Program-made: the position numbers and the translations under genes | Assembly: GCA_011372835.1 (NCBI GenBank) | Contig: DSAJ01000163.1 | Span: 1 to 11,827, forward strand | Origin: Methanomicrobia archaeon | GTDB taxonomy: Archaea; Methanobacteriota_B; Thermococci; Methanofastidiosales; NM3 | Reading direction: 5' to 3' | Length of the DNA: 11,827 nucleotides | Part shown: one piece after another, positions 1 to 5,311 of the stretch | Position numbering within the stretch: the stretch's first letter is position 1 | Layout: every line of letters begins with the position of its first letter | The notes under the pieces: model-generated | Databases searched by the model: none | The model's input: only the letters and a program-made list of their open reading frames with translations | What the model was told of the DNA's origin: nothing

Positions 1-408
1 GAACACCTGCGTGAGCTCCCTTTCCTCTTCCTTCCATCGATCAAGCCCGCCGTTGAGCACATAGACGTTCTCGACACCGAATCGTGCCAGAGAGTACGCC
101 ATCATCGTCTGTGCGAGCCCTTCTCCCATCTTGCTGAACACGCCCTTGGCAGTATAGACGGCCACAGGGGTGGAAGGTGTGATGCCGACCCTCTCAAAGT
201 TGCGTGTCACGACCTCGTCGTCAACGTAAGCGCCCGGTCTGCCCAAATAGGGCACCCTGAGCAATCCTTCGTTAAAGTAGACTGCTCCGGGAACGTGTTC
301 CTGGATATAGTCATGTATGTTCGGTTGAGCATCAAGGATACGAATATCCTTATCCAATCTATTTTCGAGCCATGAAGGCCCGATCAATTCCACGGTGGGT
401 TCGTTCAT
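1..408 (-). CDS. Rhodanese-type sulfurtransferase, N-terminal part (cut by window edge)
   Basis: The minus strand is open from an ATG at 408 to the window edge (136 codons, no stop). The translation reads like the first domain of a two-domain thiosulfate/3-mercaptopyruvate sulfurtransferase: a start of the type 'PSWLENRLDKDIRILDAQ', then 'HVPGAVYFNEG' (the HIPGA motif), 'TPVAVYTAKG', and 'ENVYVLNGGLDRWKEEE', the typical nV.vLdGG...W end of a rhodanese fold. Known family role: transfer of sulfane sulfur to cyanide or another thiophilic acceptor in the cytosol. No cysteine stands at the active-site loop of this domain, as expected when domain 1 is the inactive one; the catalytic domain would lie beyond position 1. 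The start is supported by a Shine-Dalgarno-like GAGGCGAT (419-412, minus), whose GAGG core lies 7 nt before the ATG. It is divergent from the transporter operon. The family call is firm; two-domain architecture is inferred. Confidence 0.88.
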   Translation of the reverse strand, partial: MNEPTVELIGPSWLENRLDKDIRILDAQPNIHDYIQEHVPGAVYFNEGLLRVPYLGRPGAYVDDEVVTRNFERVGITPSTPVAVYTAKGVFSKMGEGLAQTMMAYSLARFGVENVYVLNGGLDRWKEEERELTQVF

Positions 409-528
409 TTCATCGCCTCGTAGTGATATGCCAGTATCGTTTTCCATCCTTAACTGTTTTTTGTTTTCTCTCGATTGCAGGGATTGTTCTGCTAAAGATA
501 TTGGTCTTTTCACAAAAGTTGTTCAAGC

Positions 529-546
529 GCAAATTTTGGGCAAATT
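529..546. repeat. Short direct repeat GCAAATT x2, one helical turn apart
   Basis: GCAAATT occurs at 529-535 and again at 540-546, 11 bp apart (one DNA turn), directly upstream of and overlapping the TATA box of the opu operon. A small interrupted palindrome CTTTT-CAC-AAAAG lies just before it at 506-518. The placement would suit a regulator site for an osmotically controlled operon, but in AT-rich promoter DNA such repeats arise easily by chance; no known operator is recognised. Confidence 0.25.
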
Positions 547-552
547 ATAAAT
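545..552 (+). promoter_or_regulatory. TATA box (TTATAAAT) of the osmoprotectant transporter operon
   Basis: TTATAAAT with an A-rich flank upstream is a good archaeal box A. Transcription would begin about 25 bp downstream, near 572-578. That is past the upstream in-frame ATG at 554, so it favours the ATG at 587 as the real start of the receptor gene, with a leader of roughly 10-15 nt. Confidence 0.6.
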
Positions 553-586
553 TATGACGTTCTCTAAGGGATATGGTGTTTTTTTG

Positions 587-1483
587 ATGTTGCGAAAGAT
601 TGTACTGGTCGGACTAGCGTTCATGGTCGTCTGTGCAAGCGGATGCATTGGTTCCTCAGACGGCGATGAGACGATCGTGATCGGCTCAAAGCTCTTCAAC
701 GAGCAATATATCGTCGCCCATATGGCCGCACTCCTCCTTGAGGAGCATGGATACAACACAGAGGTCCGTGAGGGTCTCGGCGGCACGCTCGTCAACTACG
801 AGGCGCTCAAGAAAGGTCAGATCGACATGTACCTTGAATATACCGGCACGGTATATAATGTCATTTTCAAGCTTCCCGCACCCGATACCTGGGATGTGTC
901 GACCATATACGCTGCTGTCGAGGAGAAGCTTATGGAGGAGGACTCCATATCGATCGCCGCGCGGCCCGGATTCCGTGACGACTACGCCATTGCCGTCTAC
1001 GAGGATTGGGCTGTTACATATGGCGTGGAAACGCTTACCGAGCTTGGACTACATGGTGCCTCATTTAGTATAGGCACCGACCCCGAGTTCGCTTCACGAC
1101 AGGACGGTCTCCCGCAGGTCGAAAAGGTCTACGGTTTCACGTTTGGCAGCGTGAAACAGATGCAACCAACGCTCATGTACGAGGCCATCAAGAACAACGA
1201 GGTGGACGCCATAAGTGCCTATACGACAGACGCACGTGTGGACATGTACGACCTTGTGCTGCTCGAGGACGACAAGGCCGCGTTCCCGCCGTATGATGCC
1301 ATACTCATCACCCGTGCAGAGCTCGCCGACAACGATGAGCTCATGGAATCGCTTGCCATGCTCAACGACCTCATCGATACGGCCACGATGCGGGCGCTCA
1401 ACTACGAATACGATGTTGAAAAGCGCGAGCCGCGCGACATTGCATACGACTTCCTTGTCGACCAGGGACTCCTCACGGAGTAA
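587..1483 (+). CDS. opuCC: Osmoprotectant ABC transporter substrate-binding lipoprotein (OpuCC/ProX type)
   Basis: This is the extracytoplasmic receptor of a glycine betaine/choline/proline-betaine type importer (OpuAC substrate-binding family); it delivers ligand to the permeases encoded downstream. From the ATG at 587 it is 298 aa, a normal length. Residues 1-20 form a lipoprotein signal: basic start MLRK, hydrophobic stretch, then A-S-G-C with the lipidated Cys at 20. The mature part opens with 'TIVIGSKLFNEQYIVAHM', followed by the family hallmark D-M-Y-L-E-Y-T-G-T (80-88). Y85, Y212 (in 'ISAYTTDARV') and Y236 (in 'AAFPPYDAI') sit where the aromatic cage that holds the quaternary ammonium is found in archaeal ProX. 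An in-frame ATG at 554 would add 11 residues before the signal and lies inside or just behind the TATA box, so I reject it. GGTG at 575-578 may serve as ribosome site. First gene of a four-gene operon. The exact ligand cannot be read from sequence; relatives bind betaines, choline, carnitine or other quaternary amines. Confidence 0.93.
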   Translation: MLRKIVLVGLAFMVVCASGCIGSSDGDETIVIGSKLFNEQYIVAHMAALLLEEHGYNTEVREGLGGTLVNYEALKKGQIDMYLEYTGTVYNVIFKLPAPDTWDVSTIYAAVEEKLMEEDSISIAARPGFRDDYAIAVYEDWAVTYGVETLTELGLHGASFSIGTDPEFASRQDGLPQVEKVYGFTFGSVKQMQPTLMYEAIKNNEVDAISAYTTDARVDMYDLVLLEDDKAAFPPYDAILITRAELADNDELMESLAMLNDLIDTATMRALNYEYDVEKREPRDIAYDFLVDQGLLTE

Positions 1484-1510
1484 TCCCTCCTGCCTTTGGG
1501 GATCGTTCCC

Positions 1511-2635
1511 GTGACCTCGCGACGCCTCTTTGACAAGATCCAGGGGATCACCATATCCCATGTGACAAAAAAGTACGGATCGATCTATGCAGTACGTGAC
1601 GTGAGCCTTGATGTCATCGGCGGCGAACTGCTCGTCCTCATCGGTCCCAGTGGTTCGGGTAAGACCACCCCGCTTCGTATGGTGAATCGCCTCATCGAAC
1701 CTGACGAGGGCAGCATATCTATCGACGGACAGGATATACGTGGCCATGACCCCGTCACGCTACGTCGCAACATGGGATATGTCATACAGCAGATCGGATT
1801 GTTCCCCCATATGTCCGTTCGCGAGAACATCGGCCTCATACCACGCCTCGAGGGATGGCCCCGTGACGATATCAATGCTCGAGTCGACGAACTGCTCTCA
1901 CTTGTCGCCCTACCGCCCGAGGTGTTCTCCAAGCGTTATCCTCAGGAACTAAGCGGCGGACAGCAGCAGCGCGTTGGCCTCGCTCGCGCCCTCGCCATGG
2001 ACCCCCCCATACTGCTCATGGACGAACCATTCGGCGCGCTCGACCCGATCTTGCGTATGCAGCTGCAAGACGAGTTCGCCAGGGTCAAGGGGGAGCTCGG
2101 CAAGACCATCCTCTTCGTCACGCACGACATCGAGGAGTCGTTCAAGCTGGGCGACAGGATCGCCATCATGCGCGATGCCTCGCTTGACCAGGTCGGCACC
2201 GCAGACGAGCTGATCTTTCATCCCGAAAGTGCGTTTGTCGCCGATATCGTCGATGCGAACAAGAAGTACAAGCATGTCGATACGATGTGTGTCGGTGATG
2301 TGGCGTATGCCCTTGATGACGATTATCTGCTCGATGGGCGCATGGACGGCAAGGACGCCCTGTCCTCAATGCATGAAAATGACATCGAGGTCGCCCTTGC
2401 TATGGAGGGTGGGGAGATCATCGGACTGGTCAATGCGCTTTCCCTCTACCGTGACGCCCAAGGCCGCCTGCGCGACCACGCATTCGAACCACTCATCTTC
2501 GATGCCAACGATTCTCTTTCCGCGGCCCTATCCGAGATGAAGGCGCATGGCATTTCAATGGCCGTCGTCACGTCTCGCGACGGGCAACCAACAGGCATGA
2601 TCAGCATGAACGAAACGTTGCTGCGACTTGTATGA
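1511..2635 (+). CDS. opuCA: Osmoprotectant ABC transporter ATP-binding protein (OpuCA/ProV type)
   Basis: Cytoplasmic ATPase that powers the importer. With the GTG start at 1511 it is 374 aa, close to OpuCA. Visible motifs: Walker A GPSGSGKTT (45-53), Q-loop 'VIQQIGLFPHM' (91-101), signature LSGGQQQRV (147-155), Walker B ILLMDEPF (167-174), D-loop GALD and switch His in 'VTHD' (203-206). About 120 residues follow the nucleotide-binding domain (from about 255), with an 'EIIGLVNALSLYRD' strand-helix and 'ISMAVVTSRDGQPTGMIS', reading as a degenerate CBS pair; in this family that region senses ionic strength or a nucleotide. Start choice: a TTG at 1496 gives 379 aa but has no close ribosome site; GTG 1511 has GGGGA 8 nt upstream. 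Homology begins only at 'ITISHVTKKYG', so 5-15 N-terminal residues are uncertain. Oddity: the residue after GKTT is Pro (CCG) where the family has Thr, Leu or similar. It begins 27 nt after opuCC and its TGA lies 10 nt before the next start. Confidence 0.93.
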   Translation: MTSRRLFDKIQGITISHVTKKYGSIYAVRDVSLDVIGGELLVLIGPSGSGKTTPLRMVNRLIEPDEGSISIDGQDIRGHDPVTLRRNMGYVIQQIGLFPHMSVRENIGLIPRLEGWPRDDINARVDELLSLVALPPEVFSKRYPQELSGGQQQRVGLARALAMDPPILLMDEPFGALDPILRMQLQDEFARVKGELGKTILFVTHDIEESFKLGDRIAIMRDASLDQVGTADELIFHPESAFVADIVDANKKYKHVDTMCVGDVAYALDDDYLLDGRMDGKDALSSMHENDIEVALAMEGGEIIGLVNALSLYRDAQGRLRDHAFEPLIFDANDSLSAALSEMKAHGISMAVVTSRDGQPTGMISMNETLLRLV

Positions 2636-2645
2636 GCGTGTTACC

Positions 2646-3290
2646 ATGAACCTCATCGATCGAGTCATGGACGTATGGGAGTTGCAGCAGCTTACGCAGC
2701 GTACGGTCGAGCACCTCACCATGTTCGCCATAGCCCTCATCGTCGCGAGCATCGTTGGTGTCATGGTGGGTGTCATCGTCTATCGCCGATTCCGTGTCGC
2801 GACCGTGCTCTTCAACGTTCTCAACATAGCAGAGACGATACCCACGCTTGCGCTCCTCGTGCTGCTGCTCCCCCTTCTAGGGCTTGGTATGAAACCAACG
2901 ATCGTCACATCCATCATCTACTCCATCCTCCCTATCGCACGAAACACCTACACGGGCCTTACGAGCGTGGACAAGGAGCATATCTTCGTTGCCGAGGCAC
3001 TCGGTCTTTCCGATTCCGAGATATTACGCAAAGTACGTTTTCCCCTTGCGCTTCCGCTCATCGCAGGAGGCATACGTATCGCCCTCGTCTTCACCATGGG
3101 GGTCGTAACACTTGGCGGCCTCATCGCGGCAGGCGGTCTCGGTGCCCCTCTACAGACGGGCATTCAACTCTATGACAAGGACATTATCATCGTCACGGGA
3201 CTATGGGTCGGCTTGCTCGCACTCGTCCTTGATTCGGTCGCCGGGATGATCGAGCATCGTCTGGAGGTGAACCGCGATGGTACCCGTTGA
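2646..3290 (+). CDS. opuCB: Osmoprotectant ABC transporter permease (OpuCB type)
   Basis: Integral membrane permease of the importer, 214 aa from the ATG at 2646, normal for OpuCB/OpuCD. The chain has hydrophobic segments at about 24-45, 54-80, 84-98, 135-165 and 180-203, matching a binding-protein-dependent transport inner-membrane domain. The cytoplasmic EAA loop that docks on the ATPase is visible at 117-145 (E-A-L-G-L ... R-F-P-L-A-L-P-L-I-A-G-G). 'ETIPTLALLVLLLPLLGLG' (63-81) and 'LPIARNTYTGL' (95-105) are typical of the betaine/choline branch. A TTG at 2628 would start the protein inside opuCA with no ribosome site, so the ATG is preferred, though its own Shine-Dalgarno (GAGCG) is weak; translational coupling to opuCA is likely. 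The 3' end overlaps the next permease by 14 nt. Confidence 0.92.
   Translation: MNLIDRVMDVWELQQLTQRTVEHLTMFAIALIVASIVGVMVGVIVYRRFRVATVLFNVLNIAETIPTLALLVLLLPLLGLGMKPTIVTSIIYSILPIARNTYTGLTSVDKEHIFVAEALGLSDSEILRKVRFPLALPLIAGGIRIALVFTMGVVTLGGLIAAGGLGAPLQTGIQLYDKDIIIVTGLWVGLLALVLDSVAGMIEHRLEVNRDGTR
3263..3270 (+). promoter_or_regulatory. Strong ribosome binding site GGAGGTGA for the second permease
   Basis: GGAGGTGA is a full complement of the archaeal 16S 3' tail and lies 6 nt before the ATG at 3277. It sits within the last codons of opuCB and fixes the start of the downstream permease despite the 14-nt overlap. It also shows the host uses Shine-Dalgarno initiation inside operons, while first genes tend to be leaderless. 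Confidence 0.8.
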
Positions 3291-3887
3291 TACGCTTACC
3301 AATGCGACGATACAGCATCTCACCCTCACCTACGGTGCACTGTTTGTCAGCGTGGTGACGGCCATACCGCTTGCCATACTCTCGCTTTTCAGCAAGCGGC
3401 TCTCGAATGCGGTCTTGACGCTGGTAAACCTGCTCCAGGCGATCCCAAGCTTTGCCGTCGTGGCCATCGTCGTACCGCTTCTTGGCATCGGGTTCACCCC
3501 TGCGGTCATAGCCATCGTCGTCCGCGCGCTCCTTCCGATTATCAAGAACACCTACATCGGCCTCAAGGACATCGATGCGTCGGTCGTCTCCTCGGCCCGT
3601 GGCCTCGGCCTCACCGAATGGCAGATCATACGATACATACGCCTTCCACACTCATATCCTGCCATGTTCGCCGGCATGAAGTTCGCTGCCATCCTGGCCA
3701 ACAGCATCGCCATACTCACCGCCATCTCGGGAGCGGGGGGTTGGGTTCTGTCATATTCTCGGGCCTCTCGAATCTCAATACCGACAAGATCATCGCCGGA
3801 TCCCTTCCCACGATAGGTATCGCCATATTCATCGATGTGTCGTTTACCCTGCTCGAACGCGTGATCACGCCCCGCACGCACAGCTGA
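3277..3887 (+). CDS. opuCD: Osmoprotectant ABC transporter permease (OpuCD type), interrupted by a -1 frameshift
   Basis: Second permease of the importer; OpuC systems use two related permeases. The first frame (from ATG 3277) gives 155 matching residues, including 'LLQAIPSFAVVAIVVPLLGI' (52-71), 'LLPIIKNTYIGLKDID' (85-100) and the EAA-type loop 'ARGLGLTEWQIIRYIRLP' (107-124). At six G (3735-3740) the match leaves this frame, which then reads non-homologous sequence to a stop at 3816. The expected continuation, starting 'LGSVIFSGLSNLNTDKII' and ending 'LLERVITPRTHS', lies in the next frame and ends at 3887. Adding one G gives GCG GGG GGG TTG GGT, i.e. the family's A-G-G-L-G, and a protein of 203 aa, a normal length. 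Either a single-base sequencing error in a homopolymer or a recent mutation; both halves look otherwise under selection. It is the last gene of the operon: the following gene has its own TATA box. Confidence 0.87.
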
Positions 3888-3903
3888 TGCGTTTTGTGGA
3901 CAA

Positions 3904-3915
3904 ATATCTTTATGG
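3904..3915 (+). promoter_or_regulatory. TATA-like element upstream of the ATP10-like gene
   Basis: ATATCTTTATGG is centred about 26 bp before the ATG at 3936, the spacing expected for a leaderless archaeal transcript. It supports the 3936 start over an in-frame TTG at 3894, which would lie upstream of the box. The match to the TATA consensus is only moderate. Confidence 0.42.
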
Positions 3916-3935
3916 TCGTAGTGCACATAAGTACT

Positions 3936-4424
3936 ATGCCTGAGACAGAAGATGTGGTCGGAGAACGGTTTCCCCAGATACGGGGGCATGCGCTCGATCA
4001 GCGCGACGTAACGCTTCCCGATGACGCCCAGGGCATGGTGGCGCTCATCGTACTCGCGTTCGAGCGCCAGGCACAAAGCATGGTGGATTCATGGATCGGC
4101 CCATTCGAACGCCATCTGTGTGGAGCGGGGCGATATACCTACTTCGAGGTTCCCATGATCACGGGATTGTGGGGGCGCATGTTCTCACGATTTATCGATG
4201 ATGGCATGCGTGCCGGCGTTCCTGAAAAGAGGCATCACAACGTAGTTACCTATTATGGGAACTTCGAGGTGTATAGCTCCCTTCTCGCGCTTGAGGATCG
4301 TGGCATCTGCTATGCGTTCCTCCTTGACAAGAGCGGGTTCATCAGGTGGCGTGGGAATGGATACTCATCGCCAGAGGAGGTCGAGGAGCTTGTGACGATG
4401 GCCCGCATGCTCCACGAACGGTAG
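3936..4424 (+). CDS. Thioredoxin-fold protein resembling the ATP10 family; function unknown
   Basis: A 162-aa soluble protein from the ATG at 3936. The order of motifs recalls ATP10 and related bacterial redoxin-like proteins: 'ERFPQIRGHALDQRDVTLP' (10-28), 'ALIVLAFERQAQSMVDSW' (36-53) as the first thioredoxin-type strand and helix, 'FEVPMITGLW' (70-79), 'RFIDDGMRAGVPEKR' (85-99), 'VVTYYGN' (103-109), and 'CYAFLLDKSGFIRWRGNGY' (125-143), the most characteristic block. There is no CxxC: the only cysteines are C62 and C125, so ordinary disulfide exchange is unlikely. No signal peptide or membrane segment. Yeast ATP10 assists assembly of the mitochondrial ATP synthase Fo part; archaea have an A-type ATP synthase, so that role cannot simply be carried over. 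It follows opuCD by 48 nt but has its own TATA element and no evident link to transport; its 3' end meets the glycosylase gene head-on with 8 nt between stops. Recognition is by eye from motifs; the family call is moderate and the function unknown. Confidence 0.7.
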   Translation: MPETEDVVGERFPQIRGHALDQRDVTLPDDAQGMVALIVLAFERQAQSMVDSWIGPFERHLCGAGRYTYFEVPMITGLWGRMFSRFIDDGMRAGVPEKRHHNVVTYYGNFEVYSSLLALEDRGICYAFLLDKSGFIRWRGNGYSSPEEVEELVTMARMLHER

Positions 4425-4427
4425 GAG

Positions 4428-4445
4428 CATCGTTATGAAACGATG
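4428..4445. repeat. 7-bp inverted repeat with 4-nt loop between convergent genes
   Basis: CATCGTT (4428-4434), loop ATGA, AACGATG (4439-4445). It overlaps the TAA stop of the minus-strand glycosylase gene and starts 4 nt after the stop of the plus-strand ATP10-like gene. The position suits a bidirectional 3' end, but no T-run follows on either strand, so termination activity is uncertain. Confidence 0.35.
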
Positions 4446-5254
4446 GCGTAGGTGTCATCTCGGCATGTTATGATGCCGTCTTTGACAAGCGTCTCAAGGG
4501 CCTTTTTGACCATCGTCTCGTCGATATCGATCCCTTTGGCGACTTCTCGTGCCGAGTGCTTTCCATCGAGGAGGAAGCGCACTATCATGCCACGCACCTG
4601 CCTGTTCGATCCCTCGAACCGAGATTGTTTCTTGTAAGCCGTGCTGTTGCGCGCAGGATTTTTCATGTTCCTTTTGAGATATGCACCATAGTCCATGAGT
4701 GCATAGACCCATTCCCGAGTATGGTCCGTGTCGAACGTGTCGCGTATCAGGGGCAGCAGGTCCGTGTCTCGCACCTTCGTCGAGCCGTCAGAGAAGAAAT
4801 GTATATAGACGGCACGGACGTTCGTGTCGATGACAGGTGCAGGAGCATTGAACACGAACACGCGTAGGGCGGCGGCAGTATATGCTCCGATTCCCGGAAG
4901 CGCACGCAACGCGGATTCGTCTGAGGGAAGCTTGCCACCGTGCCGTTCCATGATGATCTCCGCCGTCCGTTTGAGCGAAAGCGCTCGCTTGTTGTAGCCG
5001 AGTCCCTGCCAGAGTTCGAGCACATCGGCTGTGGGCGCCTGCGCAAGCGATTCAAACGTCGGAAAAGCCGTTAGGAACGCATCGTACTTGTCCCGAACAC
5101 GCGATGTTTGCGTTTGTTGCAGCATGACCTCGGAGACGAGTATGGCGTACGGATCGTGCGTCTCGCGCCACCGAAATGGCCGTTTGTGCTCGTTGTAATA
5201 AGCATAGATGATGCGCTGAAATGAACGTACCCATTCATCGTTTTCCCTGGCCAT
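4433..5254 (-). CDS. MutY-like HhH-GPD DNA glycosylase without [4Fe-4S] cluster
   Basis: Base-excision-repair glycosylase of the endonuclease III/MutY superfamily. It is 273 aa from the ATG at 5254; a GTG at 5257 would add one residue. Counting from that GTG, the catalytic Glu of MutY is E43 in 'LVSEVMLQQTQTSRV', the helix-hairpin-helix is 'LPGIGAYTAAAL' (120-131) and the catalytic Asp is D144 in 'VIDTNVRAV'. This pair of acids and the QQTQ signature favour adenine removal (MutY-like) over endonuclease III. In ordinary MutY four Cys ligate an iron-sulfur cluster after the 'ALMDYGA' motif; here that stretch reads 'NPARNSTAYKKQSRFEGSNR' (200-219) with no Cys. The C-terminus ('VRGMIVRFLL' to the end) looks like a small winged helix rather than the NUDIX-like domain that reads 8-oxoG, so mismatch specificity is uncertain. 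A TATA box centred 26 bp upstream suggests a leaderless mRNA. Convergent with the ATP10-like gene and divergent from the disulfide reductase. Family call strong, substrate inferred. Confidence 0.9.
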   Translation of the reverse strand: MARENDEWVRSFQRIIYAYYNEHKRPFRWRETHDPYAILVSEVMLQQTQTSRVRDKYDAFLTAFPTFESLAQAPTADVLELWQGLGYNKRALSLKRTAEIIMERHGGKLPSDESALRALPGIGAYTAAALRVFVFNAPAPVIDTNVRAVYIHFFSDGSTKVRDTDLLPLIRDTFDTDHTREWVYALMDYGAYLKRNMKNPARNSTAYKKQSRFEGSNRQVRGMIVRFLLDGKHSAREVAKGIDIDETMVKKALETLVKDGIITCRDDTYAIVS

Positions 5255-5274
5255 CACAATGCATAGCTTGCAAT

Positions 5275-5285
5275 CTTTTAAATAT
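5275..5285. promoter_or_regulatory. Near-palindromic TATA element shared by two divergent genes
   Basis: CTTTTAAATAT on plus (ATATTTAAAAG on minus), with a perfect TTTAAA core, is the only strong TATA-like sequence in the 57-bp gap. Its centre is 26 bp from the glycosylase start (5254, minus) and about 31 bp from the reductase start (5312, plus), so it is well placed to drive both directions. Confidence 0.55.
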
Positions 5286-5311
5286 CTAGCTCTCTATTAG
5301 CATATGGTGTC

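Noticed and set aside
372..557. 61-codon plus-strand open frame with a hydrophobic stretch
   Set aside because: It begins inside the rhodanese gene on the opposite strand and runs through the promoter region into the TATA box. No ribosome site and no TATA box of its own; the hydrophobicity comes from T-rich DNA.
1094..1747. Minus-strand open frame of 217 codons
   Set aside because: Antisense across the receptor/ATPase junction of the opu operon; the plus-strand genes have all family motifs.
2628..2645. TTG start of the first permease inside opuCA
   Set aside because: No ribosome binding site precedes it; the ATG at 2646 gives the family's usual N-terminus.
3735..3816. Programmed ribosomal frameshift in the second permease
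   Set aside because: No known permease of this family uses one, the short product would lose its last membrane segment, and there is no stimulatory structure or stop-codon arrangement that points to it; a homopolymer error or mutation is simpler.
3193..4076. Two minus-strand open frames opposite the permease genes
   Set aside because: Highly charged, low-complexity-looking translations opposite well-supported membrane protein genes; they are shadows of the permease codons.
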